NCBI RefSeq assembly: GCF_014697075.1
Contig: NZ_JACJRE010000001.1
Location: 294,301 to 358,300 of the forward strand
Direction: 5' to 3'
DNA length: 64,000 nucleotides
From: Tolypothrix sp. FACHB-123
Lineage (GTDB): Bacteria; Cyanobacteriota; Cyanobacteriia; Cyanobacteriales; Nostocaceae
This document shows positions 26,246 through 36,400 of this stretch, one piece after another. The notes beneath the pieces were generated by a model. That model was not told the DNA's origin, ran no database searches, and worked only from the letters and a program-made list of their open reading frames with translations. A program made the position numbers and the translations under genes. The number at the start of each line of letters is the position of its first letter. Position 1 is the first letter of the stretch.

Positions 26246-27636
26246 TGCGGGTAACTACCAATTTCCTGACTAGTCTTGCTTTGGCTATCCCATCGGGAAT
26301 CTATAAGCCACATACCGGCACTGACTTTGGTTTCTATTAGGGTTAAGTCGAGTCCTTGTTGCAAACCCATGACTAACAAAGTTAGGGTATCTATCAGTTT
26401 AGGGTCAAAGCGGTTTGCTTGTTGTTTGCACTCATCTAAAGCTTGAGTAAAAATTTCTTCGGGGCTGATTTGGGCTAATTTTTTCTGGTTAACTCGCCAT
26501 TGAAAATCTGCGACTAAAGATAAAATTCGCGATTCTAGGGGAATTTCATCTCCAGCTAAACCTGCTGGTTCGCCTGTTCCATCCCACCATTCAGTTTGAT
26601 GGGTAATGATTTGGGCAATTGCCCGTAATCTGGGCATGGTACGCAATACTTGTGCGCCAGGTACTAGGGGACAGCTTAAGGGAGGATTGGCGGATTCTTC
26701 TGGGTAACGTCTAGAACTACCAGCGAAGAGAACGCTTTCGGCTTTTTGTAAAGGATCTATGCGGTGTAGCAAGGCGGCTAGGCGCAATCTTTTAATTTGC
26801 CATGCGGGGAGGTTTAACAGTTGCCCCATTGTTTCTGATAAGGCTACGACTTCCGCCGCCGCCATTGGATTATTAATATCTGCTAAATCGATTAATTGCG
26901 CCATCCGCAAAAATGCTTGAATTTCGTTAGAAACCAAGTTGTTATCTAGGACTTTTTGACGGGGTGCTGTGGGAACGGGTAAATGTTCCTGCCCATCTTG
27001 CAGGTAATGTACCACCAGGGAGACGACCGTACTCAAATCTTCTGGGGTGACATAGCTAGGCTGAATGGAATTTTTCTGGGCGGTGAGTTTATCTGCGAGT
27101 TTGGGGTTGTATGGTTTAATATGAGCGATCGCTAATTCTGCTGTCTCTCTAACTAACTCTGGCTCAAATGTCCATAAACCATAGAATTTGCGCTCTAAGT
27201 CCGATGCAGGTAGCCCACCACTACCATAATCAGCCTCTGATAATTCTTGACAAATTACCATAGCTGTGTATTTTGATGAAAGAATAATTAGATGCCATTC
27301 TTGAGCTACGGCATCGGCTGGATCTAAGGCAACTAAGTCTACATTAGGTAGTTGGCTGGTAGGATGTTCGCCAAATCCACCATCGGGAGATGCCATAATG
27401 ACTATCTGGCGGCTGTGTTGGGCGATGTCTGCGTATCTTTCTGCTTCTTGGAGATACCATTTACCCCGTTGGAAGGCAGTGATGACTAATGGTTGACCAT
27501 CGTCTTTAAGGATATGGTCTTCTAGGGCATGACACAAGGCAACTAGGGTATTTTTGTAGTACACGCCAAACCGAATTGGTCTAGTACTACGGCGATGAAT
27601 ACTTTCTAATTGTTGGAGTATAGAGCCTTCTAACAT
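26242..27636 (-). CDS. DICT sensory domain protein with HD-GYP-like C-terminal domain
   Basis: The 464-residue protein begins with a DICT domain (about 1-175; the FGVYYKNTLVALCHALED and ITAFQRGKWYLQEAERY blocks), a cyanobacterial sensor module linked to light and diguanylate signalling. The C-terminal part (about 235-420) resembles HD-GYP phosphodiesterases: LAALLHRIDP stands where LLHDIGK is expected and HQTEWWDGTGEPAGLAGDEIPLESRI replaces the usual HHE..WDG.GYP..L sequence. Loss of the HD aspartate and GYP tyrosine suggests an inactive or altered enzyme. It is the first gene of a two-gene operon with the pentapeptide protein. Confidence 0.82.
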   Translation of the reverse strand: MLEGSILQQLESIHRRSTRPIRFGVYYKNTLVALCHALEDHILKDDGQPLVITAFQRGKWYLQEAERYADIAQHSRQIVIMASPDGGFGEHPTSQLPNVDLVALDPADAVAQEWHLIILSSKYTAMVICQELSEADYGSGGLPASDLERKFYGLWTFEPELVRETAELAIAHIKPYNPKLADKLTAQKNSIQPSYVTPEDLSTVVSLVVHYLQDGQEHLPVPTAPRQKVLDNNLVSNEIQAFLRMAQLIDLADINNPMAAAEVVALSETMGQLLNLPAWQIKRLRLAALLHRIDPLQKAESVLFAGSSRRYPEESANPPLSCPLVPGAQVLRTMPRLRAIAQIITHQTEWWDGTGEPAGLAGDEIPLESRILSLVADFQWRVNQKKLAQISPEEIFTQALDECKQQANRFDPKLIDTLTLLVMGLQQGLDLTLIETKVSAGMWLIDSRWDSQSKTSQEIGSYPQ

Positions 27637-27871
27637 GAGGTTTATTTAAATCCACCGCAGAGGCGGAGAAGATAAAGAATTTTAAATCGTATGTATAGCT
27701 GTTTTCAGTTTACTTTTTGATGTACGAATTAGGCTACAGAGCAGAAAGTATTGTGCAAGTAGGTTAAACGCGGGGATAACAACTGTATTGACCAAAAATC
27801 CTGAAAATTGGCCTCTTAATTATTTTGCGCGATCGCTAATATTTCCGCCCTATTACAGGAAACGTGTTTAC

Positions 27872-27906
27872 TGATAATCTCTCGAATTCAGTTCGGGAGA
27901 TTATCA
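27872..27906 (-). terminator. Strong hairpin beyond the radical SAM gene
   Basis: Arms of 15 bp (TGATAATCTC perfect plus five more pairs, one T-G) close a 5-base loop, 19 bases after the stop of the minus-strand gene ending at 27925. No T run follows on that strand. The flanking 27637-27924 region shows nothing else. Confidence 0.55.
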
Positions 27907-27924
27907 ATATCAGATTAACGAGGC

Positions 27925-29514
27925 TTAAACACCTACCAACTGTTTCTCATTTTTCTCTATTGGCGCAGATAGTGCTGCTTCTAAATCAGCACAACCCAAT
28001 CTCTCTTCTAAGATGTTCATGACTTCACGCCCAAAGTCATTGGGGTTTTGTCGCCAAGCTTGTAAGCAGACTTCGCCAAAGAAGGAACCAAGGGGTTCTG
28101 GATTCCAAAGGAGTTTTTTGGCTGTCCAAGGCATCAAGCTCATGGGATTATACCCTGGTTTGAGAATACCTTGTTTAAAGGCATATTCTTCTAAGTGGGT
28201 ATGGGGTTGTAAGCCAATAAAGAAAATCGCTGGTTCAACTTTATCTGCGCCAAAAATCCGTTCGAGTTCGCGGTGATAGGCGATGGTTTGGCGGATGGTT
28301 TCGGGACGTTCATCAATGACGTTAAAGGAGTAGTTAACGGAAACTAAGTCATTAAAACCAGCAGCTTTTAAATCGCGACAGTTTTGTAAGACAGTACGCA
28401 GGTTATAGCCCATGCGCATTTTCCGCACGAGTTCCTGAGAACCACTGGTAATCCCGATTTCAAAGTAATTCATCCCGGTTTTCGCCATTAAGTCGCACAA
28501 TTGGGGTGTTAAGTTGTCGGCTCTGATGTATGCTGCCCAATGGATATCTGTCATCCCAGAATCGACGATTTTTTGTAACAGTTCTACTGCATCATCGATA
28601 AATTTCCTGGCGGGGATGAATTGAGCATCAGTAAACCAGAAATTGCGAATTCCGCGATCGTACAATTGGCGCATCTCCGCCACAACTTCATCTGCGGGAT
28701 TAATCCTTACCTGTTTACCTTCGACTACGGTGTATACACAATAACAGCAGTTATGGGGACAGCCGCGTTTGGTTTGCACACCAATATAAAAGTCTTGGCT
28801 TTGGAGATAATAGTTAAATTCCGGCCAGATGCTTTCGATATAGTCGTAGTTACAGGCAGATTTTTCTAGTGGGGTGGGTTGTTCGTGAATTAGCCGTTGT
28901 CGGGGCTGAGTTTCACCCACAACATAGCAGCGTTCATCCCGAAACTCTTTACCACTTAAAAATTTTTCTAACAGAGTTTCCCCTTCGCCTACAGAGATAA
29001 TTGTCCCTGAGGGTAAACTTTTACCCAACTGTTCATAAAAGACGCTAACTGCACCACCACCGACAATTGCACGGGCGGATTGTTGATATTTTTGGGCGCG
29101 TTTTAAACCGCGTTTAATTAATCCCAGATTCCGCCATACTTCTACGTAGTAAGCGATGAAAATTCGCAACCCACCGAAAGCGCCACGTAATTTCACTAAG
29201 GGATTCTTCGCATAGTAAAATTCAAAGGCATTTTGTAAAGGATTACCACCACGACCACCAACGGGAGCATATATTTGGATATCTCGCCAAGAAAATACCA
29301 ATAGTGTAGGTTTAAATTCATCTATGCATCGCTCTAGGGCGGGTGCATAATCTAAAGGTGGTACAGACCCCAAATCAAAAATACGTTGTTCGATATTGGG
29401 AAATTGTTTGTGAACGTGATCGCTTAGGTAGACAACCCCAATGGGAAAGATGGGGTTACAGGGAAGGCGAACGTAAAGAATTCGATTTTCCATTGTGCTT
29501 GCGTCAACTGCCAT
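27925..29514 (-). CDS. B12-binding domain radical SAM protein
   Basis: From the ATG at 29514 the protein has about 529 residues. The N-terminal 200 residues form a Rossmann-like cobalamin-binding region (ILYVRLPCNPIFPIGVVYL, later RAIVGGGAVSVF and SVGEGETLLEKFL). The radical SAM core follows with CPHNCCYC, a standard Cx3Cx2C cluster site (262-272 counted from an ATG at 29553). This arrangement is shared with BchE-like and other cobalamin-dependent methylases or cyclases. I recall closely similar cyanobacterial proteins being annotated as linked to photosystem II or high-light acclimation, but I cannot confirm that. Starts at 29553 or 29493 are also possible. Confidence 0.75.
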   Translation of the reverse strand: MAVDASTMENRILYVRLPCNPIFPIGVVYLSDHVHKQFPNIEQRIFDLGSVPPLDYAPALERCIDEFKPTLLVFSWRDIQIYAPVGGRGGNPLQNAFEFYYAKNPLVKLRGAFGGLRIFIAYYVEVWRNLGLIKRGLKRAQKYQQSARAIVGGGAVSVFYEQLGKSLPSGTIISVGEGETLLEKFLSGKEFRDERCYVVGETQPRQRLIHEQPTPLEKSACNYDYIESIWPEFNYYLQSQDFYIGVQTKRGCPHNCCYCVYTVVEGKQVRINPADEVVAEMRQLYDRGIRNFWFTDAQFIPARKFIDDAVELLQKIVDSGMTDIHWAAYIRADNLTPQLCDLMAKTGMNYFEIGITSGSQELVRKMRMGYNLRTVLQNCRDLKAAGFNDLVSVNYSFNVIDERPETIRQTIAYHRELERIFGADKVEPAIFFIGLQPHTHLEEYAFKQGILKPGYNPMSLMPWTAKKLLWNPEPLGSFFGEVCLQAWRQNPNDFGREVMNILEERLGCADLEAALSAPIEKNEKQLVGV

Positions 29515-29553
29515 CTTGCCGTTTTTTTGGGGAAAGTAAAGTGAAAAATACAT

Positions 29554-30120
29554 CCAGTATTTAACTGTCTGTGTAAGTTGTGCTTGTTTTCTTTGATAGC
29601 GATCGCGCTGGAGATTTTAGCTCTCGTCCGCTCAAAGTCAACCCTCTCGTGGTAACCAGGGAAATAGCTATAATTGCTATGCATCTCATAGCTAAGACAT
29701 CCATGAGATTGGTTTTATAAAGATATATTTCATATAGCTTTACCATAACATTCAGCTTCTTCATTAAGCGATAAATCCTCATGTTTAGCTGTTGCTAGAG
29801 ATAACAGCAAAAATTCACTGCGACTGCTAAGCAGCGGTTTGGGGATCATCGCCATGCCCTATCCTGCATGACTTTGATTGAGGAAGATTGAGGAAATGGC
29901 AATTCTTTTGTCAAAAAATCAATATTAAAAACTTCCTTTATAGTGTATAATATTACAAAATACATAGATATTTACAAAAATTTTATATTGGACACCTATC
30001 TTTAGATAGAAATAATGCAGAAATGTGCAGTTGGTAGTCGGAGTTACAGCTTGTGGGGATCGCCAAGTGTTAGTTTTGCTAGTGTAATGTAAAATTGTGG
30101 CGTAAAGCTCCTCAGCAGTT
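29554..30120. other. Intergenic region between divergent genes
   Basis: This spacer of about 570 bases between the radical SAM gene and the DUF1830 gene shows an AT-rich stretch and a TATAAT at 29946-29951 without a matching -35. No gene, RNA or repeat is convincing. An open frame at 29561-29782 on the minus strand has no family features. Confidence 0.45.
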
Positions 30121-30516
30121 ATGGCTCAAATACTAGATCCACTACCACCTGAGCAATCGGGGACAATTCTCTGCTGCTACGTAAATGCCACGAGCAAAAT
30201 CCAGGTTGCCCGCATCTCTAATATTGCCAATTGGTATTTTGAAAGGGTTGTTTTTCCTGGACAGCGGCTCGTGTTTGAAGCCCCTAGAGAAGCTCAAATG
30301 GAGATTCATACGGGGATGATGGCAAGTGCAATTTTATCGGATACTATTCCTTGTATTCGTTTAGCAATTAATGAGCATGGTACTTATGAGTCGGGTAGCA
30401 GCTCAGATGTAGCAATAGACTCTATTCATAAAAATCCAATGGTGCAACCAATTAATACAAAAATTGAAGATACAACAAAACCTTTATCAGTAGCTGGTTT
30501 AGCATCAATTGATTAA
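30121..30516 (+). CDS. DUF1830 domain protein
   Basis: The 131-residue protein holds a DUF1830 domain, a small cyanobacterial family, in residues about 15-85: ILCCYVNATSKIQVARI, NWYFERVVFPGQRLVFEAP and the start of a final strand ending IPCIRLAIN. The last 40 residues are polar and probably disordered. Function is unknown; no export signal or membrane segment is present. A clear intrinsic terminator follows, so it is likely monocistronic. Confidence 0.8.
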   Translation: MAQILDPLPPEQSGTILCCYVNATSKIQVARISNIANWYFERVVFPGQRLVFEAPREAQMEIHTGMMASAILSDTIPCIRLAINEHGTYESGSSSDVAIDSIHKNPMVQPINTKIEDTTKPLSVAGLASID

Positions 30517-30540
30517 AAAAATTTTTTTCTCAAATTTTGG

Positions 30541-30566
30541 GGTTGCTGGGTTCAGCAGCCTTTTTT
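30541..30566 (+). terminator. Rho-independent terminator of the DUF1830 gene
   Basis: GGTTGCTG pairs with CAGCAGCC (one G-T pair) around a GGTT loop, directly followed by six T. It is 25 bases after the stop codon. Confidence 0.85.
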
Positions 30567-30570
30567 GTTA

Positions 30571-30700
30571 ATTGGGCATTGGGCATTGGGCATTGAAAAG
30601 AATGCATGGATTTTGGAGAAAGCAATTTTGGATTTCAATTTAAAATTAAAATCCAAAATCGCTCGACTGAGCGCTCACGACGAAGTCCAAAATCTAAAAT
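30571..30700. repeat. Heptamer repeat plus A/T inverted repeat
   Basis: Three GGGCATT units (about 30574-30596) precede an imperfect inverted repeat of AATTTTGGATTT and AAATCCAAAAT type. The same composite occurs at 4266-4362. Confidence 0.7.
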
Positions 30701-30761
30701 TTCATTACTCATCCCCCCTGCCCCCTGCCTCCTAATCCGCGTTGTACTCTACAATCAATGT

Positions 30762-31223
30762 ATGAATTTGCCTTCTTTTCTTTGGTTGTGGAAAATAGCG
30801 GCTTGGTCGATGGGGTTATCCTTGCTGGCATATTTGATGTTGGCGACGACTGGCTTTTGGATGTATAAGGCGAGGAATTTGCAACAACCTCCGAGTTTAC
30901 CTCTGTTTCATCGCGGACTTGGGGGAATGCGATCGCTTCACTTTACTATGGGTATTACTATGGTCAGCTTAGTGCTGCTACTGCTGGCCATTGGGATTAT
31001 TGGTACTTTAGGTCATTTTGGTTCCCTGGGTCATTCATCACACTTGGCTGCTGGATTAATAGTAGTTGTCTTAGTTTTGCTTTCTGCTTTAAGTGCTACA
31101 CAAATTAGCCCAGAAAGACCTTGGGTAAGAAATTTACATGTCACTATCAATATTCTGTTGTTTATAGGTTTTGCTTGGGTATCACTCACTGGTTGGAGTG
31201 TAGTGCAAAAATATTTACCATAA
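30762..31223 (+). CDS. DUF4079 family membrane protein
   Basis: From the ATG at 30762 the protein has 153 residues and four predicted membrane helices (about 8-30, 58-82, 88-106, 125-146). Histidines in LHFTMG, GHFGSLGHSSHLAAG and NLHVTINIL sit in or near the helices and could bind haem, as in cytochrome b561-like proteins; that is inference. DUF4079 is a cyanobacterial and plastid-lineage family without known function. Upstream in-frame codons from 30606 lie in a repeat and are not coding. Confidence 0.8.
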   Translation: MNLPSFLWLWKIAAWSMGLSLLAYLMLATTGFWMYKARNLQQPPSLPLFHRGLGGMRSLHFTMGITMVSLVLLLLAIGIIGTLGHFGSLGHSSHLAAGLIVVVLVLLSALSATQISPERPWVRNLHVTINILLFIGFAWVSLTGWSVVQKYLP

Positions 31224-31533
31224 TTAACTAGGTTGGGTAATTAAAGATAACTAGCTAGGGCTGTCATTGGTCATTAGTGATGAGTAAGGATTTCAGTCTT
31301 GATCAATCGTCATAGAAGAGACTAATGGCAATCAAGCTATAAATACCCATGTATCAGTAGATACAATTTTTGTGGCAACTTTAGTCACATTACGGATAAG
31401 ATAGTCCAAATATCTTATTTTTCAACTTATCTGGCGAAAATAAGATAAAAGCGATCGCGATCGCTGATTTTTATTTCGGTACGAAATATTATTCTAAGTG
31501 TTAAAATTAGCTAATAGTAGCAGCAAAAATACC

Positions 31534-33309
31534 ATGATCGGTCAACTCTTGGACGGACGTTACGAAATTGTTCAAGTCTTGGGCGGAGGGGCCTTTGGAA
31601 AAACCTTTTTGGCAAAAGATCTCAAGCGTCCAACTCAACCCCAATGCGTGGTTAAGCAGCTCAGCTACTCCAGTCAAGATCCCTTAGCTTTAAATGCCGC
31701 CAGTCGGTTATTTAAAAAAGAAGCAGAAATATTAGAAAAATTGGGTAGACACGACCAAATTCCCACTTTATTAGCGGAATTCGAGCAAGAAAAAGAATTT
31801 TACTTGGTTCAGCAATTAATTGATGGTCATCCTTTACACCAAGAAATTCAGCCTCACCAACGTTGGAACGAACAGCAAGTTCTCCAGTTATTGACAGAAG
31901 TTTTACCAATTTTGGTATTTGTACACGGACAAGGAGTGATTCATCGAGATATTAAACCGTCTAATTTGATGAGACGCTCAGCTGATGGAAAATTGGTGTT
32001 AATTGATTTTGGCGCAGTCAAAGACATCAGCTCGCAAATTCCCCAAGGACAATTGACACCGACAGCGGCTATTGGTACTGCGGCTTATATGCCAATGGAA
32101 CAATTTCATGGTTTTCCCCAATATAATAGCGATATTTATGCTTTGGGTATGATTGCTATCCAAGCGCTGTTGGGTTTACCTGCGCACGATTTAACAAAAC
32201 TGCGCGATAACACCAGTCCTAATCTTGGTGAAATAGTTTGGCGCAATCAAGTAGCAGTCAGCCCTGCCTTGGCAGACGTGATTGATAAAATGGTATTGAC
32301 TGACTGGCGTAGACGTTACCAATCAGCTAATGAAGTCCTGGCTGATTTGAGTAAAATACCTGCTTATTCTCCAAGTTTCTCGCCAACACCAACAAAAATC
32401 ACTCCAAACAATCAGCCACAGTTAAAAATTAAATTCAAACCGTCCATTGTCAAGGGAGTAGCAGCAGTAATTGTAGTTGCAGGAATTGGTTTTGCTGTTT
32501 ATCATCAGCTACCCACAACCAAAGCATTGCCGTTTTATAAACGGGGACTGGAAAAATTACACAAAGATAAGTCGGAAGCGATTAAAGAGTTTAATGAAGC
32601 AATCAAGCTCAATGATAAGTATGCAGAAGCATATTACCAAAGAGCAAATGCTCATTTTTTGGCTAACAACTATCAGCGTGCTGCGGAAGATGCCAGTAAG
32701 GCGATTGAATTAAAGGAGAATTACTTTGAAGCTTATACTCGCCTCTGTGCAGCGCTTCTGCTTTTACAGCAGCCCCAGCAAGCTGAAGCGAAATGTACTA
32801 AAGCGATTGAAATTAATCCCAAGTATGCTGATGCCTACCTCAATCGCGCTAATGCTCGGCGTAACTTAAAAAATAAAGATGGCGCACTGGCGGATTTGAC
32901 CAAGTTGATAGACCTGAATCTCGACGATCCTCAGGCTTATATTAGTCGTGGTGTTTTTTATATTGAGTTTCAAGAGTACGAAAAAGCGATCGCGGATTAC
33001 AACCAAGCCCTGAAACTCGCTACCAATAAACCGGAGATTGCCGCGATCGCCTATGATGGTCGAGGTAACGCCCTAGCCGCTCAAAACAAAGCACAAGCAG
33101 CGATTGACGATTTCACTCAAGCAATTGAACATAAAAAAGACTTTGCTCAAGCTTACTTCAATCGGGGTCGGATCTACAAAGCACTTAACTCCAGACAAGA
33201 GGCGATTCAAGATTTCGAGAAAGCTGACACACTTTGTAGTCAACAAGGACGCACAAATTGCTCAAAGCTAGCCCAGTCTTTTATCCAAGAACTTCAAGAT
33301 AATTACTAA
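31534..33309 (+). CDS. Serine/threonine protein kinase with TPR repeats
   Basis: The protein (591 residues from the ATG at 31534; a GTG at 31498 would add 12) has an N-terminal Hanks-type kinase domain: glycine loop VLGGGAFGKTF, catalytic-loop HRDIKPSNL, DFGAVKD in place of DFG with the usual Mg ligand, and an early Lys in VVKQL. A single membrane helix follows (about 306-324), then six or more TPR repeats to the end (about 330-590). The kinase is cytoplasmic; the TPR part would lie outside the membrane if the orientation is the usual one. Cyanobacteria carry many such kinases with diverse sensor ends. It converges with the giant exoprotein gene. Confidence 0.93.
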   Translation: MIGQLLDGRYEIVQVLGGGAFGKTFLAKDLKRPTQPQCVVKQLSYSSQDPLALNAASRLFKKEAEILEKLGRHDQIPTLLAEFEQEKEFYLVQQLIDGHPLHQEIQPHQRWNEQQVLQLLTEVLPILVFVHGQGVIHRDIKPSNLMRRSADGKLVLIDFGAVKDISSQIPQGQLTPTAAIGTAAYMPMEQFHGFPQYNSDIYALGMIAIQALLGLPAHDLTKLRDNTSPNLGEIVWRNQVAVSPALADVIDKMVLTDWRRRYQSANEVLADLSKIPAYSPSFSPTPTKITPNNQPQLKIKFKPSIVKGVAAVIVVAGIGFAVYHQLPTTKALPFYKRGLEKLHKDKSEAIKEFNEAIKLNDKYAEAYYQRANAHFLANNYQRAAEDASKAIELKENYFEAYTRLCAALLLLQQPQQAEAKCTKAIEINPKYADAYLNRANARRNLKNKDGALADLTKLIDLNLDDPQAYISRGVFYIEFQEYEKAIADYNQALKLATNKPEIAAIAYDGRGNALAAQNKAQAAIDDFTQAIEHKKDFAQAYFNRGRIYKALNSRQEAIQDFEKADTLCSQQGRTNCSKLAQSFIQELQDNY

Positions 33310-33464
33310 TTCGTAATTATGTTGGTAATTTTTTTATCAGTAATCATCCGCACTTGATATTATACGTTGACAAAAACTACTAAATATGTATTAAGAATAA
33401 ATTACATCTGTATCCGGGGTTTAGCACTGCTAAACCCTCAGGAGTGTGGGATCTATTTAAGATA

Positions 33465-36400
33465 CTACCAGGGGCTACCAATCATAATGAATGGTGCCCA
33501 GAAAAATGGATGTTTGAGAATTAATTGCTTGGCTTCTGAACTACTGACAGCAATTTTTGCTAGTGGGATAGTTAAATCGCTATTGCCGATAATTAAGTTT
33601 TTGCCCTCAGAATCTATTGTTACCTGACCTTGAATCATTGCTAGCTGTGCTTGTCGCAGTGCTTCTACTTTAGTGGGTTGAGTCTGTAACTGGCGGTGAA
33701 ATTCTGTCATCAGTCCAAGAGTTCCTGTATCTGATACTTGCCATAAACTAGCAACAACTGACTTAACCCCGGTTTTTACTGCCGATCCGGCTAAACCTAG
33801 CTGTGATTTTTCATCGCCAAAAGCAGTTTCGCAAGCACTCAGGACTAATAATTCTACTTGTGGGTTATTCCAGCCTAGGTTTTGGACTTCAGTAAGTTTG
33901 AGCTGTTCGTTATAAAGTTGGATGTATGAATTTATCGGGTCTTCCGGCTTTTCTCCTGGTGTAAAAATGGCATGAGTTGCTAGATGGATAATACCAAACG
34001 GTGTTTGAGCGCGTTCTTTTTTGAGACGCTCTCTGGTAAATTCTTTGTTAAGTATGACTTTACCCTGACCGCGCCATACCTGATTGACGATGGTTTCAAC
34101 TTCTATGGGTGCGCCAACTAATTCGGTGACTGGATTTTCATTGTTTGGGCCTGGATCGAAGTTCTCAGATCCCATTGCTAAGACTTGGGAGTTTTTGAGA
34201 TTAATATAGTTGCTATCAATCAGACTAAAAGTGGGAATCATGCCCACACTATATTTTTCAACTAAGAACTTACCTTGGTCATCCATTAGTGCAGCTATGG
34301 GAAGCGATCGCAAACGCGCATCTCGCATGACAAACAATACATTCCCAATACCTTCTTGTTTTAATTGAGTTTCCAGAGGTGCAATTAACCATTGATACAG
34401 TTGTTGTGCGGATTTTTTATAACTTGTGGTGCTAGCTTTCTGGAGATCGGGACGAGAATCTAGTGTTTCTTTGAGAGATACTTCTTTATAAAATTCTTCA
34501 GCTACTTTTTGAATATTTCCTCTAGTTACGCCTGCTGGTATTTGCGGACGGATATATTTGCCGCTAGGTGTAACCATGAATAATTCTAAGGGGTCGTTAT
34601 CGTGAGACTCTGGTTGCCCATCTTGTGCATTGAGTTTATAGTTTTTAGGTCTGAACCCTACATACACAAGCCCAGATTTGATAGCAGTTTTTTTCTGAAT
34701 TTGCCCTAGTTCATTAGTGATTTCTTGGGGTGTTTTAATACGCACATTATCTAGATTTAGCAATGATTCAATGCGTCTAGTTTCCGCATCTTCTATGTTG
34801 GCAATAGCGGAAGTATTACCAGAATTAACATTATTATTGATTACTATTTGAGATGTAGCTAATTCATCTTTTCCTGGTACTACTCGTCCTTGAGTGATAA
34901 TTTGAATATTGCCTCTAGTTTCACTATTCGGGAAAAATTCTAGGGGTAAAATCGTATTAATTAAACCCGTAGTAATAGCTCCAGTCGTGCCGTTGATCGA
35001 GGCTCTACCTACATAAAATGGTGTTACACTATCACCGCCGTGATCGATTTTGATTGTACCGCCACCTACTCCCCCTAGTGCGGAAATGCTGGCTGGAATA
35101 CCATTTTTATCTGTAAAGGTGTCTGTAGCGCGAAAGTAACGTCGAGTTTTAATATCTACATTACCACCTATACCTCTGATGCCACCTTGGGCATTAATTG
35201 ATTGCACCTGAATATCGTTATCTGGATCTAGCTTTACCGAGCCACCATCTCCAATGTCGGAACTAGTATTTATAGCTCCAGCATTAATGCTATCTTTTGC
35301 CTGAATAGTAACTGTACCACTGTTGCCAGACTTAGTATTAGTATTAATATTTCCCGTAGCGATCGCTCCTGTATTATTACCCAGTGCTGTGAGGTTAATA
35401 TTACCGCCATCGCCATTGATATCTGTATTTGAATGTAAATTACCCGTTTTAATGTTGCTATTTTCGCTAGTAATTTGAATCTCTCCACCATCTGTAAAAA
35501 TGTTGCTAGTATTAACATTCTGATTTGCTAAAAGAGCGATCGCAGAATTGTTATTAGTTGTAATATTGCCACTGACAACAATTTCACCGCCAGCAATCGT
35601 GAGGTTGTTGCTGGTTTGCAAACTATTATTAAAAGCGATCGCACCTGTCCCAGCATTGACAAATTTGCTACCTGTACTCTCCCAAGTTATCGGACTGTTA
35701 ATGTTTATTTTACTTACCGTGGTAATATTACCCTTAAAAATACTGTTACCTGCATTAGTAATATTTAAGCTATTTAGGGGCGTTATTTCACCGAGATTGC
35801 TATCAAAGCTAATTTGACTGCTACCCGCACTCAGCGTTAAATTACCAGCGCCATCTACAGTGCTGTTGAAGTTGATGTTACCATTACCGGAATTGATAGC
35901 TATATTAGTATCTGTGCTTAATGATACTGGTTTTGTAAAGGCGATCGCTTGATTATTGGTAGTAATCCCAGCGTTGAGAGTAGTATTACCATCTAAGGTG
36001 ACAGAAGCATTATCTATACCTGTAATTGCGCCATTAACTGTGATAATTCCATTAGGAGACTGAATTTTTACTGGATCGTTGAAAGTTGCAGAGTTAATTG
36101 TAATTGCACCAGTACCGTTATCATCTCCGATAGTAATAGCAGCAAAGCCATTTGCTAAGGTGCTAAGTTCTGTTGTTGTCAAATCTAAAGAAGAACTATC
36201 ACTAGCAGCACCTAGGGTAATATTTTGGCTAGATGTGAAGGGTTGAAGTTTCAGGTTACCATTACCAGTGACTGAATTAGCAGTTGATGGCAAATTAATC
36301 TCGTCAGCTGTCAGCGTCAGGTTATTGTTACCTGCTGTTAAGGAACTACTGAAAGCGATCGCACCATTAATAGAATTAGATGTGAATGTTTTATTCCCAG

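Noticed and set aside
33367-33627. Plus-strand frame at the end of the exoprotein gene
   Set aside because: It overlaps the conserved CHAT C terminus in antisense and has no features.
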